A stretch of 64,000 nt of DNA, from positions 1,899,650 to 1,963,649 of the forward strand of contig JANPYM010000008.1 of the NCBI GenBank assembly GCA_025890175.1, in the 5' to 3' direction. The first letter of the stretch is position 1, and every line of letters starts with the position of its first letter. The stretch is from Ciborinia camelliae. Lineage: Eukaryota; Ascomycota; Leotiomycetes; Helotiales; Sclerotiniaceae. Below, in pieces: positions 47,776 to 59,299 of the stretch. Under the pieces are notes generated by a model. The model worked only from the letters and a program-made list of their open reading frames with translations, was not told where the DNA came from and did not search any database. The position numbers and the translations under genes are program-made.

Positions 47776-49529
47776 TTACTCAACGCCAAAGTTACTCCGA
47801 ACAGCCACGCCAAATCTCTCAATCGCTTCCGTCATCTTTTCCTCCGATGCAGCCGCGAATGTGGCGCGGAAAAACATATCGACGGGGACAAATCCACTCT
47901 TTTCCGCCGTGAACCAACTACCCGGGCAAATGAGAACACCTTCATCGATACCGGCGAGGAATATTTCTTGTTCAATATCTTCGATGGCCTTAGTTTTGGC
48001 AGCTGGGTGTTTGTGCCAGTCTACTTGGAGCCAGAGCTGATTTATGTTAGTGAAGTTTCAACTTGATGAGATCCTTGAGATACTTACGAACATGCCTGCA
48101 GTTGGTGGATTCCAACTTACGATATCCTTTGGCAAGTATTTTTCACATGCAGCAAGGATAACGTTTCGGCGCTTGGTATATTCCAATCGAAGATTGATAA
48201 GCCATTGAAGGTAACCACCATGTCCCCAGCTTTCATCAAGAAGTTTATAAAGAACCAGTTGGGAGATTCCACTAGGGTTCTGGTTAGAGTTCTCGTTGGA
48301 TCTAACGAATCTCTCAACAATTTGTTCCGAAGCGGTAATCCATCCTACTCTAGTACCGGGTGCAATAACTTTAGAGAAAGAATCCATTCGCATAACTCTT
48401 CCATCAGTATCCATGCTTAGGTAAGTTGGAATGAGAGCCTTGAGGAACTCCTCATTGTTGGCTGGTGGTGGAACATCAGGAGCATCTGGTCCTGTATATG
48501 GTTGCATTTGAAGGAAATAGTAAGGCTCATCTTCTATGATGTATAAATCATGCTTTTGAGCGACCTTGTAGATTGCATGTCGTCTCTTGATACCTTGTGT
48601 TGCACCGGTTGGGTTTTGTCCGGAAGGCACAGTGTAAAGAACGAATGGTTTTCTAGCCCCTCTTGCTTTTTCATCCCAGTTGCTCAAAAGTTCATCTAAA
48701 GGTTCTGGTAGGAGTCCTTCAGCATCCATCTTGACACCCAAGAATTTTATACCAAGAGGAGCTGCAGTTTCGACAGCAGAAGCAAAAGTATATTCTTCAG
48801 ATAACACATAGTCACCCCTTTCACAGAAAATGCGATATGTCTGCTCCAAAGCTGAGGTACTTCCTACAGTAAGAGTACAACCCCAATCTGCGTAAGGTGG
48901 ATTGCAAACGATTTCGGTATGCTCTGTCACCCATCGAAGCATTTGTGCAGATCCTGTACCCTGTCCATAGTTGAGTGCGATGGACAAATCATATGCTCCT
49001 TTGCCTTCGGATACATCATATTTCCCTGCGGTTATGATAGTTCCAGATTCCTTTGTTTTTTCTTCCGAGAAGTGGGGTACTGTAGGAACCTTGATCGATA
49101 ATTCTTCGATTGGGAAATAGTTGGGACATGGTAAACCTCCACCAAGAGAAATCATTCCAGGGGCTTTCAAGTATTGGGCGGAAGCCTTCAAGTTCGATGG
49201 CTTTCTTGATCTACTCTCGAGAGAGATGCGGTCTACAAGTCATTTAGTGAAGGCATATAATGGGATTCAAAGAATAACTTACGATCAAATCTTTTTGCTT
49301 TTGGTTTCCATGTTGACTATGACTCATTAGATATGACCATCTCTCCCAGGTGAAATATACTAACAGGACTTTTGAAATGATCACTGGTAGTGAACGCTGC
49401 AACACCTGCAGTAAATTGACCAGCCTTTGCACGTCTTGCAGAAACTCCATTGACAGTGAGTGGATCGGGAATGATGATGGATTCGGTATCAAGTACGCCC
49501 TCGACATCAATTGCAGTTGGAGGTGCCAT
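47776..49529 (-). CDS. aro8: Aromatic amino acid/2-aminoadipate aminotransferase (ARO8-type)
   Basis: Four exons (49529-49365, 49316-49283, 49232-48088, 48036-47776) with introns of 48, 50 and 51 nt give 534 residues. The second exon has 34 nt. The joined sequence TWKPKAKRFDHRISLESRSRKPS is the typical fungal ARO8 N-terminal segment. The fold-I PLP enzyme shows ISLGGGLP, the YTVPSGQNPTG block, IIEDEPYYF, and the PLP lysine K354 in MDSFSKVIAPGTRVGW. The C-terminus (GVLICPGSWFTAE...FFRATFAAA) completes the small domain. These enzymes transfer amino groups to aromatic keto acids and can act on 2-aminoadipate in lysine synthesis. A TGACTCA lies about 250 bp upstream and another inside intron 1. 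Confidence 0.93.
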
Positions 49530-49774
49530 TTTCTCTTATCTGACTTGTAGAAGAAGGAAAAGAAGTACGCAGAGAGAGAGAGAGAGAGGTAAAAAGACAG
49601 AATCTCTAAGAAAGACAGAGAAGAACGGTGAGCTTAAACTTGATGCGACTTCCCGTTGTTGAATATGTAGTTTGCATGGGTTGAGACAACAGCTGTTCAA
49701 CGAAGGGCGGATCTGGGGAATTTGGAAAACTTAACTTACAAGAAAAGCATGTGGAGACGAAAGAAAAAATAATG

Positions 49775-49781
49775 TGACTCA
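49775..49781. promoter_or_regulatory. TGACTCA, CPC1/GCN4-type site upstream of the ARO8-like gene
   Basis: A perfect TGACTCA lies about 246 bp before the start of the minus-strand aminotransferase gene. The same heptamer occurs at 49320-49326 within its first intron. This matches the site before TRP4 at 24741-24747. Confidence 0.65.
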
Positions 49782-50767
49782 GTCGACTACCATCTGGATT
49801 TGATGAAGATGATAGAAATTATCATGTAATCATAAAGATCATGAAGTAATATGGTCCACCTTCACGAACAGTTAAAATGTATTTGGAGGGGAGAAATCAT
49901 AAAAAAAATGGACAAATGCCGGTATCGCATATATGTGAGGAAAGGTTTAAAAGAACCCTTATCGCGATAGAAAACGCAGATAACCGTAGATAAGCGATAT
50001 GACCTTGCCCTTAATAGATTAGCCTGAACGGGTCAAATCCATCTGGTGCGTGCAACACCTGGGCATGATTGAATGAAACCCGTGTGAACGAATGAGGTAA
50101 GAAGAACCTTGATGGAGGATGGAGGGAGGATGGATGGATGGATGGAGGATTGAGGATGGAGGGGATGGATCATGGATGGGATCATGAATGGAGGGGATGG
50201 ATCATGGATGGAGGGGTATCACAAAGATTAATTAAAATGTGACCCTCAAAACCGTCGAGTATACGAGTTAATAGGTAATAATATATTATATTATTGAATT
50301 GAAAATATCAACCAATAATGGATCTTCAATTTTACCAAGGTTGTTTGATTCGTTGACCGGCTGCCTGGTAAGGGTAAGGGGAAGAAAAGGCTTCATCTAT
50401 TCTCTATCTTGGTAGTACTAGTAGGTAATGTTATATCATGTTATGAATGGTTCTGTATATATTCCGATTAGACAATTTTCGAGGTTATTCGGAGTATTAT
50501 GAGGCTTATATATATGTATTTTGAATCCGATAACTAAAAGTCTCTATCTAGATATTATTCAGTTGATCAGTACTTCCCTGGGTAATGATATATTCATAAC
50601 TTTGAAGTATCATTTTCGAATCAGATAGCTACCTACTACCTACAAGTATTACCTAAGTAAGTACTTATCCAGATAACCACACATTCAAAGCACAATAATT
50701 ATAACCTAGAAAAGGGAATATTGAGGTCATTACCCAATAAAAATTTCAATTATTCACCTACTCCATA
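49782..50767. other. Intergenic, no supported gene
   Basis: AT-rich; GGATGGA repeats lie near 50118-50216. No gene-like frame. The right edge is the insertion site of the inverted-repeat element that follows. Confidence 0.5.
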
Positions 50768-51149
50768 CAGCAGAACCTCTATATAAGGATGTTTTTTTTA
50801 GTGCCAAAATTTAGGATACTAAAGAGGTATCCTCTTATAGAGGTTCCGGCTAATCCCGGTGGGGTAGCATTTTGGCCCAAATATATACCGACCAATTCCG
50901 ATCGGGCATAAATTCAATATAATTTTCATAAATTCAGTATAATTTTCATAAATATTTTATACTTAAAAAAAAATCCTTATAAATAGGTTAGATTTTAATT
51001 TTGGGACCCAGAAATTTCAAGGATATTCCTAATAGAGAGGATATAGGGATATTAACATTTTTTATACCTAAAATCCAACGGGACCCAAAATTTAATCCTA
51101 ATAGAGAGGTTATCCTTATATAGAGGATCCTTATATAGAGGTTCTGCTG
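50768..51149. mobile_element. 382-bp MITE with 23-bp perfect terminal inverted repeats
   Basis: The element begins CAGCAGAACCTCTATATAAG and ends with its exact inverse, 23 bp on each side, flanked by TA (50766-50767 and 51150-51151). CAG termini with AACCTC and TA target duplication match the pogo/Fot1 branch of Tc1-mariner elements. Subterminal copies of CTCTATATAAGGAT and of CTCTATTAGGAT follow inside the right end. There is no coding frame, so it is non-autonomous and depends on a transposase elsewhere. Confidence 0.85.
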
Positions 51150-51338
51150 TACTGATATGCTAGAAAAATGATGATCTTTTCCAACATCAAGAAAAGGATC
51201 CCGGCCCCCGTAACTGAACTGCACATGATTTCCCTTCCACAAAGGAAGGAAGAAACCACCAGATCGAACTCTAAGATCCAAAAAAAAAAACAAAAGCAAA
51301 AAAAAATGCCAAAAAGGAAGCTGTTTTGTAGGGGATTG

Positions 51339-51433
51339 AGCCCAACGCGGGGGTCGAACCCGCAACCTTGTGATGGACCAGAAGATCTTGCAATCATAAG
51401 AGTCACACGCTCTACCGATTGAGCTAGCCGGGC
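51339..51433 (-). tRNA. tRNA-Lys (CTT) with 22-nt intron, copy 2
   Basis: A regular cloverleaf on the minus strand: 5' GCCCGGCTAGCTC, anticodon loop CTCTTA then a 22-nt intron, T arm GCGGG-TTCGACC-CCCGC, and GTTGGGCT at the end. It lies between two inverted-repeat elements, 190 bp from one and 50 bp from the other. Confidence 0.93.
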
Positions 51434-51485
51434 AGGCTGTTTGCTTCATTTGTTGAGGTGGTCTACAATATTTGACACTACATTA

Positions 51486-51936
51486 GAGGTCTTTAGCAAA
51501 ATTTCTTAAGTTTCTTAAGTTGCTAGCTATGCCTAAAATGGATTTTGTAGAGATTTTGTGGATCGAACTGACCATTCAAAGCTTTTGAAATCGATTAATA
51601 ATCAAGATCCAATTAAATTTCGCTTAGTTTTAACGTTACGCATTGTTGCTTTTTTCATAATTTTCATAAAAATTGCAAGGGTTAATTGGATCCACAAAAA
51701 GATAGCAACATAAGAAACGGTCTTGACAACTTGTCAAGGCCGTTTCTTACGTTGCTATCTCCCAAATAGGCAAGCTACTTTCCCAAAAGGGTTTAACTCA
51801 AAGCTTGGACTTTCGGTTAAAATTTAAACTTTTGAAAGCTATGCCTATTTAAATTTAGCTTCGAAAATCTATACCTATTTGGGGGCCACTAGAGTTAGCT
51901 AGCTTAGAAAATCTAAGAAATTTTGCTAAATCCCTC
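51486..51936. mobile_element. 451-bp fold-back element with central palindrome
   Basis: Imperfect terminal inverted repeats (GAGG then TTTAGCAAAATTTCTTA on each side) are flanked by TA at 51484-51485 and 51937-51938. Near the middle (51700-51760) is a 61-bp near-perfect palindrome: two 30-base arms around a single C, with only two mismatches, both transitions. No coding frame. It looks like a non-autonomous DNA element with touches of transition mutation. Confidence 0.65.
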
Positions 51937-53699
51937 TATTGATCTGACAAAGATTTGACTTGGTGCGTTTGTGGAACCCCGCTCTATGTAAGGTTAAGCG
52001 AACCCGTTATTTTATGGTACCCGACTTACTAGGTAGGTAGTAGGTAACATTCCAAACCTTCAAACTTCAAACTTTCTTTTAAATATAAATACACAGAACA
52101 GTGAAATGTTTTCAAAATGTAATAAGTTTTATTTCTGTCGATTTAGAATCCACGTCTTTACTTTAAGTTACTTTCCAATCTAATTCGAATCCTGCGTCGA
52201 AGTGCTTGTACACATAGGTACAAATTTTGCTCACACTTTCCCGGGGTTAACGCAACCCCGCGGACATACATTTTCGTAATTAAAGGGCTTTCTTGTTCAA
52301 ATGTTACCTTAGGAAGCATTAAAATAATCATTTCCACATTCTAAATGTCGGCGATGTTCCAATGCTTCAAAGTATCGCTATTCATGGTTGATTTTATGAC
52401 TGATGAACAGACTTGGATATATACACAAACCCTAATGATACTCAGATCCTCATGTTTTTCGATGTCTCAAATTGTATTGACGTTGAGCACGCGACCAATC
52501 TTGCCAAAGTACTTTGCGGCATTTGACGTGCGCCGGGTGCTATATAAAATACAAATCTCAAAGGCCCCAGTAGGGCAATGCATAATTTCAAAAGGGCCTT
52601 TGATTCTTCCCATCTTGGCCAGTCTGGATCTCTTCAATGGCTCAATTTCAATTGAGTCATTCCGGGGCTTAATCGATACAACCGTCGCAGTACATACCGC
52701 GTCTGGGGGAAACCTTTGCCAGTTATGACCATTTTTCGCATGTTTATATCTTTGTGCTCCTTTGTATGTTACTCGCTCTACCCATTTCGATCTCCAGTCA
52801 ACACGCATCCATGGGCTTAAACGTGCCGTGCCTAGTGGTCCACACATACATCCCATTCTACTGAATGGCAAATTCATTTTGATTACTCGGAAACATTCCC
52901 TTGTGCTTTACCTGGTACTACAGTACTGTACTCGGGGTTTTGCCAAGGCGTGATCCTTTTCTCTATCCGAAGGATGGGGGATGTGTTACTCGAAGAGTTG
53001 ATGGGCTGAGCATACAGAGTTCTTTGAATGATACTCGCTTTGTAAAAAGCACTTTCTTCTGAGGATGTCCTCGGAGTATCTATTCCGGGACGTGAGAATC
53101 CGCTATATTTTCAGATACTTTGACAGCATGAACACCAGACTTCAGCCGTCAGCTGGATTTTGTAGACTCTCGCCAGACGATTGGATCTTATATCCTAATA
53201 TGCATCTTTGGATCAAGTCTAGCATAGAGAATGAACTTGTCCAATTCTAAGCTTGAATAACGAAATTATATCTTCAAGATCATTGATATCGGCCTAGATT
53301 GCTCCATCAACTACCATGGAGTTACAGCGGCTTGTATTTATGCATTTTTCAAATAGAAAACCACTGAATTGTGATCATAGAGATCAGAAACATAAATATC
53401 CTGTCAGTCTCATCTATTATGTAGAATTCAAAAACCATCGCAATCTCTTCTTTTCCTTCACTTCACTTCCACACAGATAATAGATTACAACGAGCAAGAA
53501 TCTTGACATTATACATTGATAAACATGATGTCGCAGAATTGGCGCTCTTGCCTAATAGCGTTTGCTCTTTGCCATCACAACCTCTCCTTTACTTACCTAC
53601 TCAGGCTTCTAATATTTTGAGTGTTGTCTCTCTCAGCATTATGGATAACCAACCATCATCACAAGCACTCAGGTAAGGTAAAGTAGTTTCTGAAGATTC
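51937..53699. other. Intergenic with one possible small frame
   Basis: AT-rich stretch. A 136-residue frame on the minus strand (52877-52467) is listed separately. A CTAGGTAGGTAG motif lies near 52029-52041. I see no other candidate. Confidence 0.4.
52467..52877 (-). CDS. Possible uncharacterised small protein
   Basis: A continuous 136-residue frame starting MNLPFSRMGC and rich in Arg/Lys. Composition is even, with segments such as RVTYKGAQRYKHAKNGHNWQ and TATVVSIKPRNDSIEIE that look protein-like. I recognise no domain, and no splice signals or upstream context support it. It may be a relic of a larger gene or a chance frame. Confidence 0.2.
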   Translation of the reverse strand: MNLPFSRMGCMCGPLGTARLSPWMRVDWRSKWVERVTYKGAQRYKHAKNGHNWQRFPPDAVCTATVVSIKPRNDSIEIEPLKRSRLAKMGRIKGPFEIMHCPTGAFEICILYSTRRTSNAAKYFGKIGRVLNVNTI

Positions 53700-55230
53700 A
53701 TCATTGTTATCTCCTCTTGAAGGTCATCATTTATTCTGCTGCCACGCTATCGACTAATGGTAGGATTACTTTGATATGCACAAGAGCTGGAACTTATAGT
53801 ATTGGAACGAGTGCAGCGGCTGTCTCAATGCTCACAACTATTCCATGGACAGCACGGGCAGTGATTTACGAGTATTGCCATTTTCCACCTTTGAGCTTTT
53901 ACTTGCGTTTCGTGTCCACGTCTTGTCGCGGTCGAAAAGTGCTATCTTGATTATTGTGACATCAGTGTTAATTTACGAATTCCTTCAAGCGGGACCACCG
54001 GCACCTTAATTGCTAGTTCAACCAACAGGTATAAATATCGAGATTGGGTATCTAGAGTTAATTTTCATAACCATTAAGGCTCTATCTTCTTATGCTACAG
54101 GATATATATACATCGACTATCCCGGCTAATTTACTTCATGTTGGAACTGTCATTGTTAGGTCCCCAATTCTTTATGTGGCTTTGATCATTTATCTCGATG
54201 ATGGATCATCAGCTTATACTTCAAATATTGATGGTGTCATTTTCGACGCTTTCTCTGACTTAGGTACTATCACTTATACGATTACTGTATCGGCCTATAA
54301 CTTGGTATATACTTCCACAATCTCTGAACTGGATTCAACACCTAGAACAGTAATTGTAGCAACTCCTGCACCGTATATTTCTATTTATATTACTTCGACC
54401 ACTTACCCCACAATGGAAAGTCAGCTGAAACTTCAACCATCGACGGAGATATAGATATTAGGGTTCCCAGAGGCACCGTTACAACAACCACCTTTTGTTC
54501 CCACTGAAGGTGTAGTGTAGCTTTTACCTCAACGCCCATTTCAGGAACAGTTATTTTTGCATACATACATACGTTCAAAGGGCTATCACTCAAACTATAT
54601 CGGAAACGCTGTTATAACCATCATAGCTTCATCTGGTATCATTCTGGGTATCATTATCGTTATAGTGTCTACCCCCTCCTGATATAAACTGCAATAATAT
54701 CGGGGTACAGTTTGCGGCTTTGGAGGAGATCCCTCATATTATTAATTCTGATGGAAGATATGCGAAGCGAAGTTTGACCTAACAATCTACAAGACACAGA
54801 TTGCAGAAATCACTGGAAACACCACTGTCGTCAGTTACAGCATCACTACTTTTACAAACACCGCAGTATCCGTTTACAGCAGTTCCCAAAAACTTAATGA
54901 CTTCTACCTAGGTAGTCAGTGATAACCGTGGATATTTCTTCGCCCAGATGAATGGTACCTATACTTTCACAACCAGCTCAGCCAATGATATCGTCTTCTA
55001 GATTATCGCCAACGCATACTCTGTCTATACATATGCTAATGCGAATCTAGTTGCAAAATTGAGTTATCCAGGCCAGATATTCTCAATTCATCCGGTCGAA
55101 GGAGAATACTAACTACCCAACGAGATTCGTGTGGGCAAATGGTAACGGACCTACCTGGTCAATTTACTTCTCGGTTATGGCTCCTGATAGAACTACGATT
55201 TTGGATGGTAATATAATATGGTCGCTAGCT
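53700..55230 (+). pseudogene. Decayed GLEYA-domain adhesin
   Basis: Fragments of a fungal cell-surface adhesin lie in order on the plus strand. First come Ser/Thr repeats with TTIPWT (near 53840) and IPSSGTTGTLIASS (near 53980-54020). YTSTIPANLLHVGTVIV (near 54100) follows. A recognisable GLEYA lectin-like domain lies at about 54930-55205, with GYFFAQMNGTYTFTTSSAND, NAYSVYTYANANL and WANGNGPTWSIYF. In the GLEYA frame there are stops at 54999-55001 (TAG) and 55110-55112 (TAA), followed by a +1 frame change before 55120. Repeat parts are in several frames. Intact family members bind glycans at the cell wall. This copy cannot make a full protein. Confidence 0.75.
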
Positions 55231-56706
55231 AGCCCTTAGGTTGTGCAATTCTCTTGTGATGGTATTTCGGCACCGGGGTATCCTGCTTGGGGTTCTGATA
55301 GTTGAGTGTTAGTTGGATTTTAGATTGATGTTTTCGGGGTTTGGATGGGTGCATTTGAAAACTTATGGTTTGTGAATGTGAAAACCAGGGCGGATCTGGA
55401 GATTAGATCTTGATCTTGATTTTGATGGGATGAAATATCAATAATTTTATGAAGATTAATGCATGTAATCCTTTTCGTTATGTAGTTCTTGTAGGGATAA
55501 ATTTTGAATACTCTATTGTTCCTACTGATTTTATTGGTGTGCGGAGAGGACGAAATCGTTTGAAGTAAATGTTACTTCTTTATCCCACTTCAGATGATTC
55601 CGTACACTTCTAATTTCCAGGATACTCCGTTCATTTGCCTCTTTCCTCAAACTGATATCAGACAAACCATACCAGACTTCATCATAATATGGAGGTTGCC
55701 AGGGAGTGTTGCGCACGGACCATAAATGGCCATCCTGTCCCATCTGTCCGATTATCATTGATACCTACCTAGGTATATATCTTAAACATATATCTTAAAC
55801 ATCAATACCAGACTTCAATTCGTTATGCTCGAGTGCTTTCTTATCATTTTATTATTATCAGTATCCGCATGCTTATATCGATGGTGCTGGTCGTTGACAA
55901 TCTAGAGACGTGGCATCGTTTACACCCTTCCACTCGATATCGACACGTTCTAACAAAACAATCAACAATCAACAATGAACAATGACTTTACACACCTAAG
56001 CAACAACAATTAACATCGACTTTATGTTACTGTAACGAAATGAGGACGATAACATCCGTAATATCAGGTAACACAAATTGAATATACGATACTCTACCAT
56101 GCCAATGTCCACTGTTCGCCTGACTAGCGCCATCCGCGAGGTCAATAGTAACCAGATGAATGGTTGCTATATTGAACTTACCTGGGAGTCTATAAAGCTA
56201 TTGGCATGAATTGAAGTAATCTCGTGGATTGGGGAAACAGGAAGGTATACAAGTGTTATACCAGTTCTCACAAGTTCACCTCACCTCACCTCTCCATCAT
56301 GATCTATCATCTATCTGTTCAGTTGCTCCTTTATTGACGGCGAATACCCCACATCAAGTAGAGTGGGTCTCTAGACAGTGAGCACTGGGCATACTGTATC
56401 GTTCGTATCCACCAGACATCGACGAACTGGATGCATGCCGAAAGATCGATATGTAATATAAAGTACTGGTAGCCGATGGAGTTTCTGGGATGGGAGCTGA
56501 TCAGAAGTTCAGAACACTCATTGAATGCCGAAGAGGTAATGAATGTTTCTTTCTCACAATTGAGCCCTGTTAGTCTCTCGTCCTCTTTCACATGGGTGAT
56601 ATCGGAGAGCTCGGACGATCCACATCCAACCATGAATTGTCTGCTCCCCACCCTTTCCCAAGCTCGATGAATATCTGAATTACCACTGCCTCCTCCATCA
56701 ATAACA
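55231..56706. other. Intergenic, no supported gene
   Basis: Frames at 55531-55758 and 56331-56732 (minus) have no domain support, and the second runs into a tRNA gene. A TACCTACCTAGGTA motif lies near 55761-55774. Confidence 0.45.
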
Positions 56707-56798
56707 GGCCGGATGGTGTAGTTGGTTATCACGTGTCCTTAACAATTAACAACTGTTAAATACGGACAAGGTCCTGGGATCGTGCCCCAGTCTGGTCA
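56707..56798 (+). tRNA. tRNA-Val (AAC) with 18-nt intron and altered T loop
   Basis: The cloverleaf is complete: acceptor GGCCGGA/TCTGGTC, D arm GTGTAGTTGGTTATCAC, anticodon stem TGTCC/GGACA with loop TTAACA and an 18-nt intron, T stem CTGGG/CCCAG. The T loop reads ATCGTGC instead of the invariant TTCGAxx: base 54 is A and base 58 is T. This also breaks the B-box (GGTTCGA) needed for TFIIIC. It may be a pseudogene or an oddly compensated gene. Confidence 0.75.
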
Positions 56799-57305
56799 TC
56801 CATTTTGTCATTTTTTGCTGTTTTCTATGTTGTTTGGAGGTCAACGGTCGAGGGACTACCGGTGGGAGGGGATGTTCGATAGTTTGTTGATTTTTTGTTG
56901 TTGTTTTATTGATATTTTGTTGATGTTCTGACTCCTGGGTGATTTTCTAGTAGTGGGTCACTCATGGATCACCAAGGGATGCCCTCGGATATGGGTTTCA
57001 AAAGCCGATTTCAATCCAGCTTGAGATCCTTGAAACCAGCCGAAAATTCGGGAGTTGGGCAATCTAGAAGAACATCATCGTCCTATGAGTATGGGATTTT
57101 GATAATTTTACAATCAGAAGGATTTTCAAACCAAATTGAAACACCGGAAAGGATTTTAATATCAAATTAAGATTCAGCAATGGGTTCATCGATAGAACAT
57201 TCTAGTTGAAGGCAGCAAAAACTTTTATGCTTGATCAGAATGATACCAACGAAGTGATATAAAAGTAGACCTTTGGTCTCCATCGCATACAAAATCGTCA
57301 AGATT
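56799..57305. other. Intergenic between tRNA genes
   Basis: About 500 bp, T-rich after the tRNA-Val (possible Pol III terminators near 56810-56830). No gene-like frame. Confidence 0.5.
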
Positions 57306-57417
57306 TCCCTGCTGGCGCAATGGTAGCGCGCAAGACTTCTATTAATGATCTCGAATCCATTCTAATCGTCAATGGCAGTATATCTTGAGGCTGCAGGTTC
57401 GAATCCTGCGTGGGGAG
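57306..57417 (+). tRNA. tRNA-Arg (TCT) with 40-nt intron
   Basis: The acceptor TCCCTGC pairs with GTGGGGA. The D arm is GCGCAATGGTAGCGC. The anticodon stem CAAGA/TCTTG holds loop CTTCTA, with intron 57342-57381 after position 37. The T arm GCAGG-TTCGAAT-CCTGC is intact. A T-run (57458-57466) follows about 40 bp downstream. The 40-nt intron is long for a fungal tRNA. Confidence 0.9.
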
Positions 57418-58569
57418 ATACCCTGAGTACTGTTGGTTTGAATCCAACATTGAAATCTTTTTTTTTCGCTCCTAAATCCGATTTTTGCACGCTGCGCTTG
57501 AATAGATATATTTTGAGGTTACCTATGGTTATGATGATTTTGGTGGGGCTGATTCTTAATGTCTGTGGGTCGGTCGTAGGACTCGAAAACAGTGAACACA
57601 GACTACATGATCGATCCCCCTGATTATTATTATGGATTTGAAACCTTCTTCCGCCATGCTGTTACATTTTTGTTCTGTTCGCTACAAGCAAGGGGCTTAA
57701 TTGTAGCAATATGAGAATGTACATTCGGAATAATCACCTCTTGAGGAAGTCTGAATTTTGAGGTTCTACCGTATTCGTCTTGAGACAAATCGAAGAAGAT
57801 TATCATGAACCCGCCATGTGTGAGCCTGGATTCTCTCGAAGTTTCATGAAATTGTTTTACGTTACGGCTAGGTGAATACAATGATGTAGTTATTTAAAAA
57901 GGGGGGGATCAAACCAGCCTTTTGTGTAAAGTATAGTAGTTTAGCTGTGCACTTTGAACATCTTTTCGTCAATCTATTATTTTGCAATCCCCAAATATTC
58001 AAACCCCAATCAGCACCATTTCCCTCGCACCATTTCCCTCGCAATACTGGGGTTGAAGTGACTCTAAGCGGCACCATGGAGCGTGAGCGATAGGTATCTA
58101 CTGTACTCAAACACAGCCGCTTGCTTGTAGTTAGACGATTTTACAAGTTAGATATAAACTTCCCTTATAGTAGAGGGCATAGATGGGAAGAAAAACGTAT
58201 TCCCTTATATTCTGAACATATAACTCAAATCCAAACTCGAATTTTTGAAATCCCGAAGTAGAGATTCAAATTGAAGTAGGTATTGAAGAGTAACTCAATC
58301 CTGATTCCTAGCAAACCTCAACCCATAGAATTTCAAAACATCACAACGGACTGCACTCGACCCAACAATAATAAGTTGTGGTTCCCTGGAAAAGGTCCAT
58401 GCCCCCAAAAAGTTATTTTTTCCACGCTAGACTGAAAAATTTCTTCACCCCGCCTACGCCTAACCTTGGAAGGTTCCCCACCACCTGCCAAGCAAAACCT
58501 CAACAGTCACCCACAACTCCAATATATGTCCATACAATCGGATGTCCTTCAACAATTACAACAAAGCCT
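57418..58569. other. Intergenic between tRNA genes
   Basis: About 1.15 kb. It carries a T-run at 57458-57466. I see no protein-like frame or further RNA gene. Confidence 0.5.
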
Positions 58570-58670
58570 GCCCGGCTAGCTCAATCGGTAGAGCGTGTGA
58601 CTCTTATGATCTAATGTCTATGAGTTCTTCTGAAATCACAAGGTTGGGGGTTCGACCCCCCCGTTGGGCT
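58570..58670 (+). tRNA. tRNA-Lys (CTT) with 28-nt intron, copy 3
   Basis: Same mature sequence as the other two tRNA-Lys copies (GCCCGGCTAGCTC at the start, GTTGGGCT at the end), with a 28-nt intron after CTCTTA. Its trailer TCAATTCCCTTCA is shared with copy 1 at 38 kb. A T-run ends it near 58695-58706. Confidence 0.93.
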
Positions 58671-59299
58671 CAATTCCCTTCATTATCTTTTTTGGTGTTT
58701 TTTTTTGGTATAGGTATAGGGTAGATATCTTTTTGATATTATTCTTTTGGCGTTATAGAGTTGAGAGAGAGAGAGATATCAACTTTTTGATTTCGGGGCT
58801 CGGGTCTTGGTCTTCATCTCCATGGTTGTTTTTGTGTGCTTAATTTCCACTCATTGTTGCTTGCTTCCTTGCCAGGTTTCGCTGGGTTATTTTATATAAT
58901 TGTTTTGGGTACTTTGGAGGTTTTTGATTTTTGATTTTTAGTTTATTTTATTTTTGAGATTTTTGAGGCCCGGTTTTGGTGTTGGATTTATTTATTACAC
59001 TACTACTGGATTAGATGAATGAATTCAGAAGCCATTGGGTAATGGAGAATCTAGATATAGATTTCTTGTTTTTTGATATGTATTATTTAGATATCTACAT
59101 ATATATTTAATAATACATCATCAAATTCCCCACCCTTCCAACATCCACTTTCCACATAAACACACTCCACAAATCCCATCCCACCTATCCTAGCCCAGCC
59201 AAACTCCATAAAAAAAATATAGTAAAAGATCCCGTTAATTTCCACTCATTATAATAACCCTATTCAAGAGACACAAACTCATCAATCATCACATTCATA
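58671..59299. other. Intergenic between tRNA genes
   Basis: T-rich then C-rich stretch. Contains a GAGA tract near 58762-58775. No gene. Confidence 0.5.

Noticed and set aside
56331..56732. 133-residue minus-strand frame
   Set aside because: Its start lies inside the tRNA-Val gene and no domain is visible.
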